Source: UKL13-2 sp040006575 (lineage in GTDB: Bacteria > Pseudomonadota > Gammaproteobacteria > Burkholderiales > Usitatibacteraceae). From it: 64,000 nt of DNA. The first letter of the stretch is position 1. Every line of letters starts with the position of its first letter. The translations under genes were made by a program, and so were the position numbers. This document shows positions 27,001-34,662 of the stretch, piece by piece. The stretch is from assembly GCA_040006575.1 (NCBI GenBank), contig JBDTWS010000002.1, forward strand, positions 1-64,000, given 5' to 3'. The notes beneath the pieces were generated by a model. It had not been told where the DNA came from. It saw only the letters and a program-made list of their open reading frames with translations, and did no database searches.

Positions 27001-28086
27001 GTTGACCTGAGCATTCCCTTTGCGCAAGAAACCATCGCGTCGCTCGTGCGGCTGCACGATCGTGATCTATTTACCACTGCGGTTTTCACCGTAAGCCCGC
27101 CACACGTAAAAATGATGCCGGACGCTGGAATAGAGGCAACGGACTGGGTGTCGTTGGCAGGGCTCGATGAAGATCGTTGCGCAGTCGCGATCGGGGCGCA
27201 CAAAATTGACGTCTTGATTGACGCGTCCGCTTTTGGCGACTTCTCCAGGCCCGGTCTGCTGTCTCTTCGCCCGGCGCTATTGCAAATCGCGATGCCGGCG
27301 ATGGCCAGGCCTGCCGCCATCGGCGAACATGATTTCGTGCTGACGGATCGGCACTTGCAACTGGTGAGCGACAAAGCCGAATCGCTGCGCCGAAACTTGT
27401 TCGTCGAAGGGTGCGCCCTGCCAATCTCTGCACCGGCGCAGGGTGACAGCGATGCACAATCGAATTTATCGACCAGGGAATCACTCGGCATCAAAGCGGG
27501 TGCCACGGTATTCGGCGTGCTCGCCACCGCAGAGCAACTGTCTTCCCGCTGTGTGGCGCTGTGGCAATCACTGCTCGCGCGCGCCCCAAACGCGGTGCTA
27601 TTGCTGGCGCCGCCAGATACCGGGGACGTCGCGATCATGCGAAATATTCTGCGGACAGCCGGGATAGACGCAGCGCGGATCATCTCGCACCCCTACAGCA
27701 ACGGTGCAGCGACGCGAGCCCCGGGCCTGGTGGATATCATCCTCGACACGGTTCCCGGCAGTGATTATTCAAGTGTGCGGGCATCGTTGCTGGAATCCAT
27801 TCCCCTTGTTACCGCGGCGGGGAAAACCATCGCAGAGCGCGTTGCACTCAGTGTCCTCACCAGCCTTGGAGAAAAATCCACCATTGCCGAGAGTGGCCGC
27901 GAATACGTCGACATTGCGGTGGACCTCGCAACACATGCCGACAAACGAAACGCGCTGGCGTCAAGGCTGAACTCCCTGTGGTCGGCCGCATCTCAACCCG
28001 GCATGCCCTTCGCCATGGACGCTTACGTGAAGCGCATCGAAGCCGCGATCAGCCACGCGGCCAATTTGAATTCCATGCAGCAGTGA
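24067..28086 (+). CDS. Giant TPR protein with two tandem OGT/SPINDLY (GT41-like) domains
   Basis: A 1339-residue protein in four parts: N-terminal TPRs (about 10-200), a first GT41-like domain (about 264-620), a second TPR block (about 640-900) and a second GT41-like domain (about 970-1325). GT41 enzymes transfer a sugar, usually GlcNAc, to Ser/Thr of proteins. The first domain keeps GYVSGDFRQH with the His near the proposed base, the LKLSP lysine and the UDP-binding DTSPYAGGDTTLAALDMG. At the same positions the second domain has GYLVDLSIPF, EQLSS and DTVPGSDYSSVRASL, losing the His, the Lys and the Gly pair, so it is probably inactive. It is coupled to wzt by ATGA. Confidence 0.85.
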   Translation: MSSNPLTFEQKQLANGALAHQNAGRYADAAQAYAALLSQVPHLWPACYNLGLVYQHLGRLPEAAEMYARAVQLNPNLAEGYNNLGNVLKSLKNTDAAIEAYRQALALNAGLSEAAYNLATMLQAGGEHQQAIDSLRQATAVNPAHGNAWDALYRGLLAGGRTDDAVLAFLEWEKSAELSPEMVVAGLALCRPMGDTERETKYVELALAWPFAEFTPDQYAPIVGMIQYFDVTRESILLCYRRFDSAVNEQHVPVVPLLPRRSADTRLRVGYVSGDFRQHVMGRMMLDVIARHDRSRFGVLLISTCAPAQHDATTTQFRSMVDGFADISHLDDFSAAKIIAEADIDVLVDLGGQTNSARPGIYAYRPARSIVTHLGYHGCLGMSSVDYKFTDRIADLPDAAIFQIEKPYALQSCIFPFVRVPPLRQAPELVPDKDLDGKFVFAAFLNVLKLSPRCLRMWRRVLDAVPEAMLLFSPLDAAEKNSIARVTDSAGIDANRIAVLEPVRGDAALRSRYRIANAVMDTSPYAGGDTTLAALDMGVPVVTLAGQRQSERVGASILGHLNLQELVAASEDDFVALAVKLARDTQFMEACRKKIAQEFETALARADDHTRALEAAFIDIASRSPVTASMSLTARQFFTTLHDAMRRQEKASGDTEKRAIAAVFAALRVEQPDYPPLLRAQGQLAQDMRDLALASDCLGTLLKYLPGDVDTRLTLAGFLIDRGNAKDALDILEDASTVGSNVRSLLLQTRAYSQLRQWESALKCSEPAIALEPANTQALFWHGTVLSHVGEVNAALTYLNQALILAPSHTDVASAAYNAGVLLSESGNHVDAEKVFRRAMAADPSPPVQLRLLQTLNMQKRHDDWLVEAQRFVAAFPGLEYATLLESRIARRQGNLKREAELLYPLAEQVAQMKDDVTAFELAAELSGLLPFHDVSPRLLDRLQDRFASASKALHPARADVARANTVPEREKTRLGYLVDLSIPFAQETIASLVRLHDRDLFTTAVFTVSPPHVKMMPDAGIEATDWVSLAGLDEDRCAVAIGAHKIDVLIDASAFGDFSRPGLLSLRPALLQIAMPAMARPAAIGEHDFVLTDRHLQLVSDKAESLRRNLFVEGCALPISAPAQGDSDAQSNLSTRESLGIKAGATVFGVLATAEQLSSRCVALWQSLLARAPNAVLLLAPPDTGDVAIMRNILRTAGIDAARIISHPYSNGAATRAPGLVDIILDTVPGSDYSSVRASLLESIPLVTAAGKTIAERVALSVLTSLGEKSTIAESGREYVDIAVDLATHADKRNALASRLNSLWSAASQPGMPFAMDAYVKRIEAAISHAANLNSMQQ

Positions 28087-28093
28087 TCCGCCC

Positions 28094-30295
28094 ATGACGC
28101 TTCAGCAGGCAGTGGCATCGCTCCAGGCCGGGAATGTCGACAACGCGTTGGCGCAGTTGACGACGCTCGCATCGCAACCCGCGGCGCCCGTGGAAACCTT
28201 CAGCTGGCTGGCTATCGCAAACGTACGTGCGCAACGATTACCGGACGCGGCACGCGCCATCCAGCGTGCTATTGCACTGGCGCCGGGCAATGCAAATTTC
28301 TACCTCACTGCCGCCAATATCCAGCAGGACCTGGGCGATCTTTCATCTGCGGTCGACTTGCTCACACAGTCGATTCGCGTAGACCCTGCCTTCGCGCAGG
28401 GTCACAACAATCTTGGCATCGTCCTCACCGATCTCGGCCGCATTGAAGAAGCAATACCGGCTTTCCGGGAAGCCATCCGGCTCAATCCTGCGTATGCGCG
28501 AGCGTACGCAAACCTGGCTGCTGCACAAGTGCGATCGCTACAGTTTGCAGACGCATTGTCATCTGCACAACGCGCCACCGAGCTGCAACCCGACTACGCA
28601 CACGCACACCACCTCCTGGGCAATGCGCTGGTGATGACTGGAAATACCGCCGCTGCAGAGGCCGCGCTCAGGACCGCTATCCGGCTGAGGCCCGACTTCG
28701 CGGAGGCTTCATTGTTGCTCGTCAAGACACTTACAAAACTGAAGCGCGCCGACGAAGCGGAGCAGGTGTGCCGACAGGCGTTGTCGCTGACGCCGGGACG
28801 GCATGATCTTTGGGCTGCACTGGGTGATATAGCGGCCGAACGCGACGACCTTGCCGAAGCGTTGGGCGCCTACCAGCGCGCGCTTGAATTGCGTCCGAAT
28901 GACCTGTCCACCACGACGCGCGCCGCACTGCTGTTGCCCAACATCTACATCAATGAAGCGCACGTCGATGCATGCCGTGACCGCATCACCCAAGGCATTG
29001 CGCACCTTCACGCCAACGTGGAGGCGCTGACCAAATCGTTTCAGCCGCAGCGCTTCGGCGACGCTATCGCGAATAGTTTCCTGCTGGCCTACCAGGGACG
29101 TGACGACAAGCTGTTGCAACGCGACTACGCCGACTTTGTAGCCAAGGTCGCGGCCCATGCGTTGCCCATGGAAAGTCGGGCGTCGTTGCACAGCGCCACA
29201 CAGCGCGCACCTCGCATCCGCATCGGGTTCTGCAGCCGTTTTTTCTATCGCAGCACAGCGGGAAATTACTTCGCCAGCTGGATCACCGACCTTGATCGCA
29301 GCATCTTCGAAATTTTCCTGTATCACTCGCATATTGTTGACGACGATCTCACACGCCGCTTGCGCGGTGCGTCCGACCATTTTTTCCAGGCCGAGGAAAA
29401 TTTTTCCGTGTTGCTGGGGCAGATCCGCAACGACGAACTCGATATCCTGGTCTATCCCGAGATCGGCATGGACAGGACGGTTTACCTGCTGTCGAGCATG
29501 CGACTGGCGCCGGTACAAGTGTGCGGCTGGGGCCATCCCGTGACGCCGGGCCACCGCGCCATCGATTACTATTTTTCCTGCGAAGCCATGGAGCCGGCGG
29601 GTGCGCAGGCACATTACAACGAACAGTTGCGACTGCTGCCCGGCATCGGTACGCGCTATGAGCGCCCGCAGATTTCGCCGGAAGCATCAGCCAAGACGCG
29701 GGCCGATTACCAGCTGCCCGAAGATGCCACGCTGTACCTTTTTCCCCAGTCATTGTTCAAGGTACATCCGGCCAATGACCGCCTGCTGGTCACGGCAATT
29801 GCCAACGATCCGCGCGGCGTGCTGGTGATGTTCGCCGGGCAGAACGCTGCCGTCACGCAAAAATTCGTCACGCGACTTTCAGCCGCCTTCGCCGAGTTGG
29901 GCCTTGCGGCTCAGGGCCGCGTGAAAATCCTGCCCGGCGTGGGGCACGATGATTACAAACGCATCAACCAGCTGTGCGATCTCATGCTGGATACGCTGCA
30001 CTGGTCAGGCGGCAATACTTCGCTGGATGCGCTTGCAATGGGCCTGCCCATCGTGACGCTGCCGGGTGCTTATATGCGCGGGCGCCAGACCATGGCGATG
30101 CTTAAGCTGATGGGCATCGAAGAACTGATTGCGCAGTCGCCGGAAGAATACCTGGCCATCGCGCTCCGCCTGGGAACTGACCGGGAATATCACAATGATA
30201 TTTCGCGGCGCATCCTGCAGCGTGCTGATCGAATATTCGATGACCCCGAACCCCCGCAAGCGTTGGGCCGGTTACTCGCTGAACTGCTGCGTTAG
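28094..30295 (+). CDS. TPR-containing GT41/SPINDLY-like glycosyltransferase
   Basis: A 733-residue protein. About eight TPRs fill residues 1-290, with 34-residue units such as GHNNLGIVLTDLGRIEEAIPAF. A GT41-like domain follows at about 374-730: RIRIGFCSRFF, VCGWGHPVTPGHRAIDYYF, EPAGAQAHYNEQL, the Lys-containing LFKVHPANDRLL and the nucleotide-binding DTLHWSGGNTSLDALAMGLP. The His at the N-terminal base position is replaced (FFYRSTAGNYF), as in some bacterial members. It starts 8 bp after the double-GT41 gene and is probably co-transcribed. The acceptor is unknown. Confidence 0.85.
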   Translation: MTLQQAVASLQAGNVDNALAQLTTLASQPAAPVETFSWLAIANVRAQRLPDAARAIQRAIALAPGNANFYLTAANIQQDLGDLSSAVDLLTQSIRVDPAFAQGHNNLGIVLTDLGRIEEAIPAFREAIRLNPAYARAYANLAAAQVRSLQFADALSSAQRATELQPDYAHAHHLLGNALVMTGNTAAAEAALRTAIRLRPDFAEASLLLVKTLTKLKRADEAEQVCRQALSLTPGRHDLWAALGDIAAERDDLAEALGAYQRALELRPNDLSTTTRAALLLPNIYINEAHVDACRDRITQGIAHLHANVEALTKSFQPQRFGDAIANSFLLAYQGRDDKLLQRDYADFVAKVAAHALPMESRASLHSATQRAPRIRIGFCSRFFYRSTAGNYFASWITDLDRSIFEIFLYHSHIVDDDLTRRLRGASDHFFQAEENFSVLLGQIRNDELDILVYPEIGMDRTVYLLSSMRLAPVQVCGWGHPVTPGHRAIDYYFSCEAMEPAGAQAHYNEQLRLLPGIGTRYERPQISPEASAKTRADYQLPEDATLYLFPQSLFKVHPANDRLLVTAIANDPRGVLVMFAGQNAAVTQKFVTRLSAAFAELGLAAQGRVKILPGVGHDDYKRINQLCDLMLDTLHWSGGNTSLDALAMGLPIVTLPGAYMRGRQTMAMLKLMGIEELIAQSPEEYLAIALRLGTDREYHNDISRRILQRADRIFDDPEPPQALGRLLAELLR

Positions 30296-30299
30296 AAAA

Positions 30300-31457
30300 T
30301 TATTTTCGCAATTGCGCGAGGTAAAATTCTTTCAGCAGGCCGTACAGGCGCTCCGCAGAAAACCGGGCTTCAATGCGTTGGCGCGCCGCTGCCCCCATGT
30401 CCTTGGCACGCTGCGGATTCTCCAGCAGGGCTTGCATCGCGTTGACCAGTTCGTCCACCGCGCCCGCAGCGAATAGCACGCCGGTCTTGCCGTCCTCGAT
30501 GGAATCCACCAGTCCCACAATGCGTGAGCCGATAGCAGGAACGCCGGATGCCGCGGCATCGATCACGATCGAACCGAATCCTTCACGGAAACTGGGCAGG
30601 CACAACACGTCGGTGACCGCGAGATACGCTTCATGGTCTACCACGCGCTCGACCTCGATCACACGTTCGAAAAGCTGTGGCGAACGCGCTTTCAACGCCA
30701 ACAATTCGCCTGCGGACTCGTCGGGGCCGACGAACAACAGTCGCGCCCGCGGATGTGATGCGGCCAGTGGTGCAAACGCCCGCACCATGTCGAGTGCACC
30801 CTTATCGCGGCTCTTGCGCGCGATAAAAGCAAAAACAAAATCTTGTTCACCAAGCCCAAATTTCTTGCGCAGGCGTTCGACCACCAATGGGTCACGTGGA
30901 AAAGAAAATCGCGTCAAGTCCACGCCCGACAGCGAACCCTCGCCGAGGACAGGCAGGGCTTTCGCGTCATGTGCGAAACCGTGCTCAAGGAGAAATTCGG
31001 ATTGCGACCGGCTGTCGGTCAGGCAGACGCTGTTCAGCGCATTGATCAACCTGTCGAGCCCATAAAGCAGGAAGCCGCCGACGGGATGCTGGTTGACCCA
31101 GGTCTGCCCCGTAAATGTGTGCATGCGGACGGGCACCCTGGCGGCAAAGCCGGCGAAGGCAGCGAGCAAACCCGCCTTGGGCATGATCGAATGAACAACA
31201 TCGGGCCGGTTCTTTTGAAAAAAGCGATATAACGCCCACAGTGACGACACATCCGCGAGCGGGCTGAACTTGCGGTTCAGGTTGATATCCACCCACTGCA
31301 CGCCGGGATAGTTTTCACGATTGGTCGAAACATCCTGGCCGATAACGGTCACCTCAAAATCATCGGTCATGCGCAGCAGCGTGTTGTGAAGATGCCACGG
31401 CACCACATAGGAGGCGGTGACCACGCGAACGATCTGGGGTTTGCGATTATTCTCCAC
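30300..31457 (-). CDS. Family 4 glycosyltransferase
   Basis: A 385-residue GT-B glycosyltransferase. The N-terminal acceptor domain includes RVVTASYVVPWHLHNTLLRM and RPDVVHSIMPKAGLLAAFAG. The C-terminal donor domain has FVFAFIARKSRDKGALDMVRAF and the GT4 PSFREGFGSIVIDAAASGVP motif, with an E-x7-D version of E-x7-E. The GTG at 31457 is chosen because it gives a normal N terminus and overlaps the end of the epimerase gene by 11 bp; a longer reading from 31583 adds an unconserved extension. It belongs to the minus-strand glycan gene group. Confidence 0.87.
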   Translation of the reverse strand: MENNRKPQIVRVVTASYVVPWHLHNTLLRMTDDFEVTVIGQDVSTNRENYPGVQWVDINLNRKFSPLADVSSLWALYRFFQKNRPDVVHSIMPKAGLLAAFAGFAARVPVRMHTFTGQTWVNQHPVGGFLLYGLDRLINALNSVCLTDSRSQSEFLLEHGFAHDAKALPVLGEGSLSGVDLTRFSFPRDPLVVERLRKKFGLGEQDFVFAFIARKSRDKGALDMVRAFAPLAASHPRARLLFVGPDESAGELLALKARSPQLFERVIEVERVVDHEAYLAVTDVLCLPSFREGFGSIVIDAAASGVPAIGSRIVGLVDSIEDGKTGVLFAAGAVDELVNAMQALLENPQRAKDMGAAARQRIEARFSAERLYGLLKEFYLAQLRK

Positions 31458-32436
31458 GGGACAATCCAGTGCGCCATTGATGTACGAGTTCAGCGATGCC
31501 GTTCTCCATGCTGGTCCTGTTCTTGAAGCCCAGCTCTGTTTCGATCCTGCCTGTGCGGTAGATCGTTGGATCAGTGAGCGCATCGATACGCGACGCAGTC
31601 AGCGGAAATCCTGGAACGATACCGCCCAACAGTGCCGCAAGCCGGGCCAACGACTCCGGAACGGTGACACGTGGCGGCGCCTTCTCCAATGCGCCGGAAA
31701 TGATGCCGACGAAATCACGCAATCTTCGGAAGTCCGAGACGATATAGGCCTTCGCGTTGCCGGGCAGGTTTGCTGTTCCGCAATGCGCCAGCGCGTCCAC
31801 TACATTGTCGACGTGCACGTAGTTCGCGACGGCGTCTTTCGCATTGCCTTTTGAGCCGATAAAAAAGAACATTCCCCTGTCGATCATCCGGATCAGCTGG
31901 AACAGAGACTGATTGGACATGTCTGTGCCGTACACATTTGAGGGGCGCACGATAACGCATGACAGGTTGTGCCGCCCGGCAAAATCGACAACTTGCCGGT
32001 CCGCCGCTTCCTTGGAAATTTCATATGCATTTTCAGGATGTACCGTCGTTTCCTCAGTGACTTCAAAAGACGTTTGCGTGTCCTGTCCGTTACGTGCGCG
32101 ACGCCCATACACGCCAGTGCTGCTCAACTGAACCCAGCGCCCAACGTTGCCCTGTGCAGCCGCGAGCAAATTTTCCGTACCGCGCAGATTGGTGTCGTGC
32201 ATTTTTTTTTCATCACGCAACTCTGCGGCGCAGTGATACACGATGTCTGCACCTTCGACGAACTCGCGAAGTGACACCGAGGGCAACGCGAGGTCGCCGG
32301 TAAATGTGCGGATACCCGGCGCGCTGGCGGTCGGCTGGCCGCGCGAGAGTACACGAACCGTATCTCCCCTGTTGACGTGATGGGCAAGCAGGCGTTTGCC
32401 GATAAATCCCGTGCCACCGGTTACGGCGACGATCAC
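31447..32436 (-). CDS. NAD-dependent sugar epimerase/dehydratase
   Basis: A 329-residue extended SDR protein with VTGGTGFIGKRL at the N terminus, YHCAAEL near residue 67, LSSTGVYGRR near 104 and the YEISKEAA Tyr-xxx-Lys pair near 138. The family contains UDP-sugar 4-epimerases, 4-reductases and dehydratases; the exact substrate cannot be read from sequence. It overlaps the GT4 gene by 11 bp and follows the GT2 gene by 41 bp, so it probably supplies or modifies a sugar for the same glycan. Confidence 0.85.
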   Translation of the reverse strand: MIVAVTGGTGFIGKRLLAHHVNRGDTVRVLSRGQPTASAPGIRTFTGDLALPSVSLREFVEGADIVYHCAAELRDEKKMHDTNLRGTENLLAAAQGNVGRWVQLSSTGVYGRRARNGQDTQTSFEVTEETTVHPENAYEISKEAADRQVVDFAGRHNLSCVIVRPSNVYGTDMSNQSLFQLIRMIDRGMFFFIGSKGNAKDAVANYVHVDNVVDALAHCGTANLPGNAKAYIVSDFRRLRDFVGIISGALEKAPPRVTVPESLARLAALLGGIVPGFPLTASRIDALTDPTIYRTGRIETELGFKNRTSMENGIAELVHQWRTGLSRGE

Positions 32437-32477
32437 GATTTCAATCCGGTGTTTATTACGCGGCTACGCATGAACGC

Positions 32478-33428
32478 TCAATAGCGATTCAGCAGGATCA
32501 ACATGCGCTGCGCAAAATCATCCAGCGGTTTCTGGCGCCAGACTTTGCCGCTCATCGCCAGCGACAGGCGTTGCCTGAACGCCGATCGAGCGCCTGTGAA
32601 TTTCTCGACCAGCCTGCGCGGTGCGACGGGCATGCGATCACGAAACGTTTCAAGGAAAGTGATTGCCTGATCGCTTTGCCAATGCAGCCCGGGCCCGCGC
32701 CCTGAAAACCGCCGCAGTTTACGGGCCCACGCGTGCGAGCCCGCTGCGTCCGCGCCGAAGGCATTGCTGCCGTGTTGGCGGTATTGGATGGTGGGCTGTT
32801 CGTCGTACAAAACGCTGCCGAAACACGACACCACCGCATAGCACCACCAGTCATGAATCAGCACGCGCGCGGGAAGATTTGTCGCCACCAGTTCAGACGC
32901 CGCGCGATTGAGCATGATCGTACAACCGACCGCAATATTCTCGACCAGTGCATTGCCGAATCCTGTCTTGCCGGGCAGGGGCGTGAGTCCCAGCGGATTC
33001 AGGTCGGCATCCACCAGTGCGAGCCGGCTGCAGTACATGACGGGTGCTTCGACCGTGGAAGATGAGAGCACCGCGACCGCGCGCGCTATTTTGTCCGGCG
33101 ACCAGATATCGTCCTGATCGCAAAACGCGATGTAGCCGGCGCTGTCCGCAACGGCTAGGCGAAGTAATTCGAGGAAGCTGCGAGCCGCACCCAGGTTGGG
33201 TCCGCTCGCGAGGATTTCGATGCGGCCGGCCGCTCGCGCCTTTTCAAGAATCTCCGCAGTGCCGTCGGATGATCCATCGTCACGCACCAGGATTCGCGCG
33301 GGTGCATGGGTCTGCGCATACAGCGAATCGAGCTGTGCCTGCAGAAAATCCTCGCCATTGAACGTCGACAGCAGAACCGTCACGTCGTCGACAGGGGCTT
33401 CAGTGGCGAGGGGCCGGCGTGTGTTCAT
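32478..33428 (-). CDS. Family 2 glycosyltransferase (rhamnosyltransferase-like)
   Basis: A 316-residue GT-A enzyme with TVLLSTFNGEDFLQAQLDSL, VRDDGSSDGT, the FCDQDDIWSPDKI metal-binding segment near residue 105 and LIHDWWCYAV near 195. The DQDDxW version of the motif is common in putative rhamnosyltransferases, which fits the rfbBACD genes in the window. The substrate remains inferred. It is the first gene of a three-gene minus-strand operon with the epimerase and GT4. Confidence 0.85.
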   Translation of the reverse strand: MNTRRPLATEAPVDDVTVLLSTFNGEDFLQAQLDSLYAQTHAPARILVRDDGSSDGTAEILEKARAAGRIEILASGPNLGAARSFLELLRLAVADSAGYIAFCDQDDIWSPDKIARAVAVLSSSTVEAPVMYCSRLALVDADLNPLGLTPLPGKTGFGNALVENIAVGCTIMLNRAASELVATNLPARVLIHDWWCYAVVSCFGSVLYDEQPTIQYRQHGSNAFGADAAGSHAWARKLRRFSGRGPGLHWQSDQAITFLETFRDRMPVAPRRLVEKFTGARSAFRQRLSLAMSGKVWRQKPLDDFAQRMLILLNRY

Positions 33429-33707
33429 TTCGCTTTTTCAGGCAGGGTTTTCCGGACGTGCGCGGCAGCGGCGGCAACGCGCACCGTGACGCGCACCGTG
33501 ACCATTACGCGCGAGGATAGCATGGGGGTTTCGCCTGTATTGAACGTGCGCCAGACAGTAACCCGCTTGCTGAAAACTCAATAATTTTAGTCTAAACTCT
33601 AGCGCTGGCGCACTTTGCAGGTCACAAATGCCCGGAAAGGTGCGCCAATGCTAGACTTTGAGTTTCGATTTTGGCGACCAGTCACATTTTGCCGATAGCG
33701 AGAACGG
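33429..33707. other. Intergenic region with tandem 12-mer and palindromic repeat
   Basis: 279 bp without a supported gene, lying upstream of the GT2 operon and downstream of the FkbM gene. It contains a perfect tandem 12-bp repeat GCGCACCGTGAC at 33479-33490 and 33491-33502, and copy 2 of the dispersed palindrome at 33594-33659. The palindrome could act as a terminator or mRNA-end hairpin for the minus-strand FkbM transcript. Confidence 0.6.
33594..33659. repeat. Palindromic intergenic repeat, copy 2 of 3
   Basis: Left arm AAACTCTAGCGCTGGCGCA (33594-33612) and right arm TGCGCCAATGCTAGACTTT (33641-33659) pair over 16 of 19 positions with a 28-bp spacer. It shares the AAACTC(C/T)AGC outer ends and the GCATTGG/GCGC inner pattern with the copies at 4962 and 44508. 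Confidence 0.75.
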
Positions 33708-34556
33708 CTACGGATGCGGCGCGTTTTCCCCGACCAGTCGTTTCAGGTAACGAACCGCATGATTGCCGCCGATTCGCCGGTCGAGCGCAGCAAGGACGAC
33801 GAGCGCCAGGTCGTGCGACGCAAGCACATCGTGTGCGAGCACCGCGTATTTCCGCAGCTTGGTCACATCGAGACTATCCAGTTGCATCCAGTCGCGCACA
33901 TAAAACGCGTCCGACCAGAGCATCTGCCGTACGCCCTGGTTGACGTCGTTGTTCAGGATGAGCGGCTTGAACGCGCGGCCGCCAAAACCGTTAAAGGTAT
34001 GGAATTGGAATTGCCGCCCGCGCAGGAACGTATCAACATCGGCAAACAGCGGCTGCCCTTCATACATCTGCACGAATTCAACTTCGGTCTCTATCAGCAG
34101 AGTGCCGGAAAGTGCGCGCAGCGCATTGCGGAATATCGACAGCTCGGCGCCCTGCACATCGATCTTGATGTAATCGACGTCGGTGATGTCGGCAATGTCG
34201 TCGAGGCGAACCGTATTGACCGGATGTTCGGCGACCGGAGTCATCAGTTCGGCAAGGTTCTGGAATTTTGACAGCAGCGGCATGTTGGGTTTGTAGAGCG
34301 AACCCGTCAGCACCCAGTTGGTTTCGTGGAAAGTGCCGGCCTGGCCATCGCCCACCCAATACGGAAAGAAGCGGTGGGGTTCGCCGTAACGCCGGTTGAG
34401 TTTTTCGCACTCTGTGGCGTTGGGTTCAAAGCCGATGATGCGCGCCCGGCCTGCATCCACCAGCGATTGATAGGATGGGCGCTCATCCAGCGCCGCGCCA
34501 ATATCGACGATATTGATCTGAAATGGTTCGGGAAAAAACTCAAGCAAACTCCACAT
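33708..34556 (-). CDS. FkbM family methyltransferase
   Basis: A 282-residue SAM-dependent methyltransferase. Visible are motif I VDIGAALDERPSYQSLVDAG near residues 17-36, the acidic motif II in IIGFEPNATECEKL, and the FkbM signature VDYIKIDVQGAELSIFRNAL near residue 127. FkbM enzymes usually O-methylate sugars or polyketides; in this cluster a sugar of the LPS or O-chain is likely. It lies 106 bp after msbA on the same strand. Confidence 0.87.
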   Translation of the reverse strand: MWSLLEFFPEPFQINIVDIGAALDERPSYQSLVDAGRARIIGFEPNATECEKLNRRYGEPHRFFPYWVGDGQAGTFHETNWVLTGSLYKPNMPLLSKFQNLAELMTPVAEHPVNTVRLDDIADITDVDYIKIDVQGAELSIFRNALRALSGTLLIETEVEFVQMYEGQPLFADVDTFLRGRQFQFHTFNGFGGRAFKPLILNNDVNQGVRQMLWSDAFYVRDWMQLDSLDVTKLRKYAVLAHDVLASHDLALVVLAALDRRIGGNHAVRYLKRLVGENAPHP

Positions 34557-34662
34557 CGGTCTCGCCTCGACAGACTAATAATTCATGAGCGGTGATGTTG
34601 TGAGCAACACATGAACCTGTGGCCGCAATGACTTCGCTTGCCCGTGGCCTGCACGCCGGCGA

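Noticed and set aside
34593..34612. Small hairpin TGTTG-TGAG-CAACA downstream of msbA
   Set aside because: Five-base stem with no T run on either strand; too weak to call a terminator.
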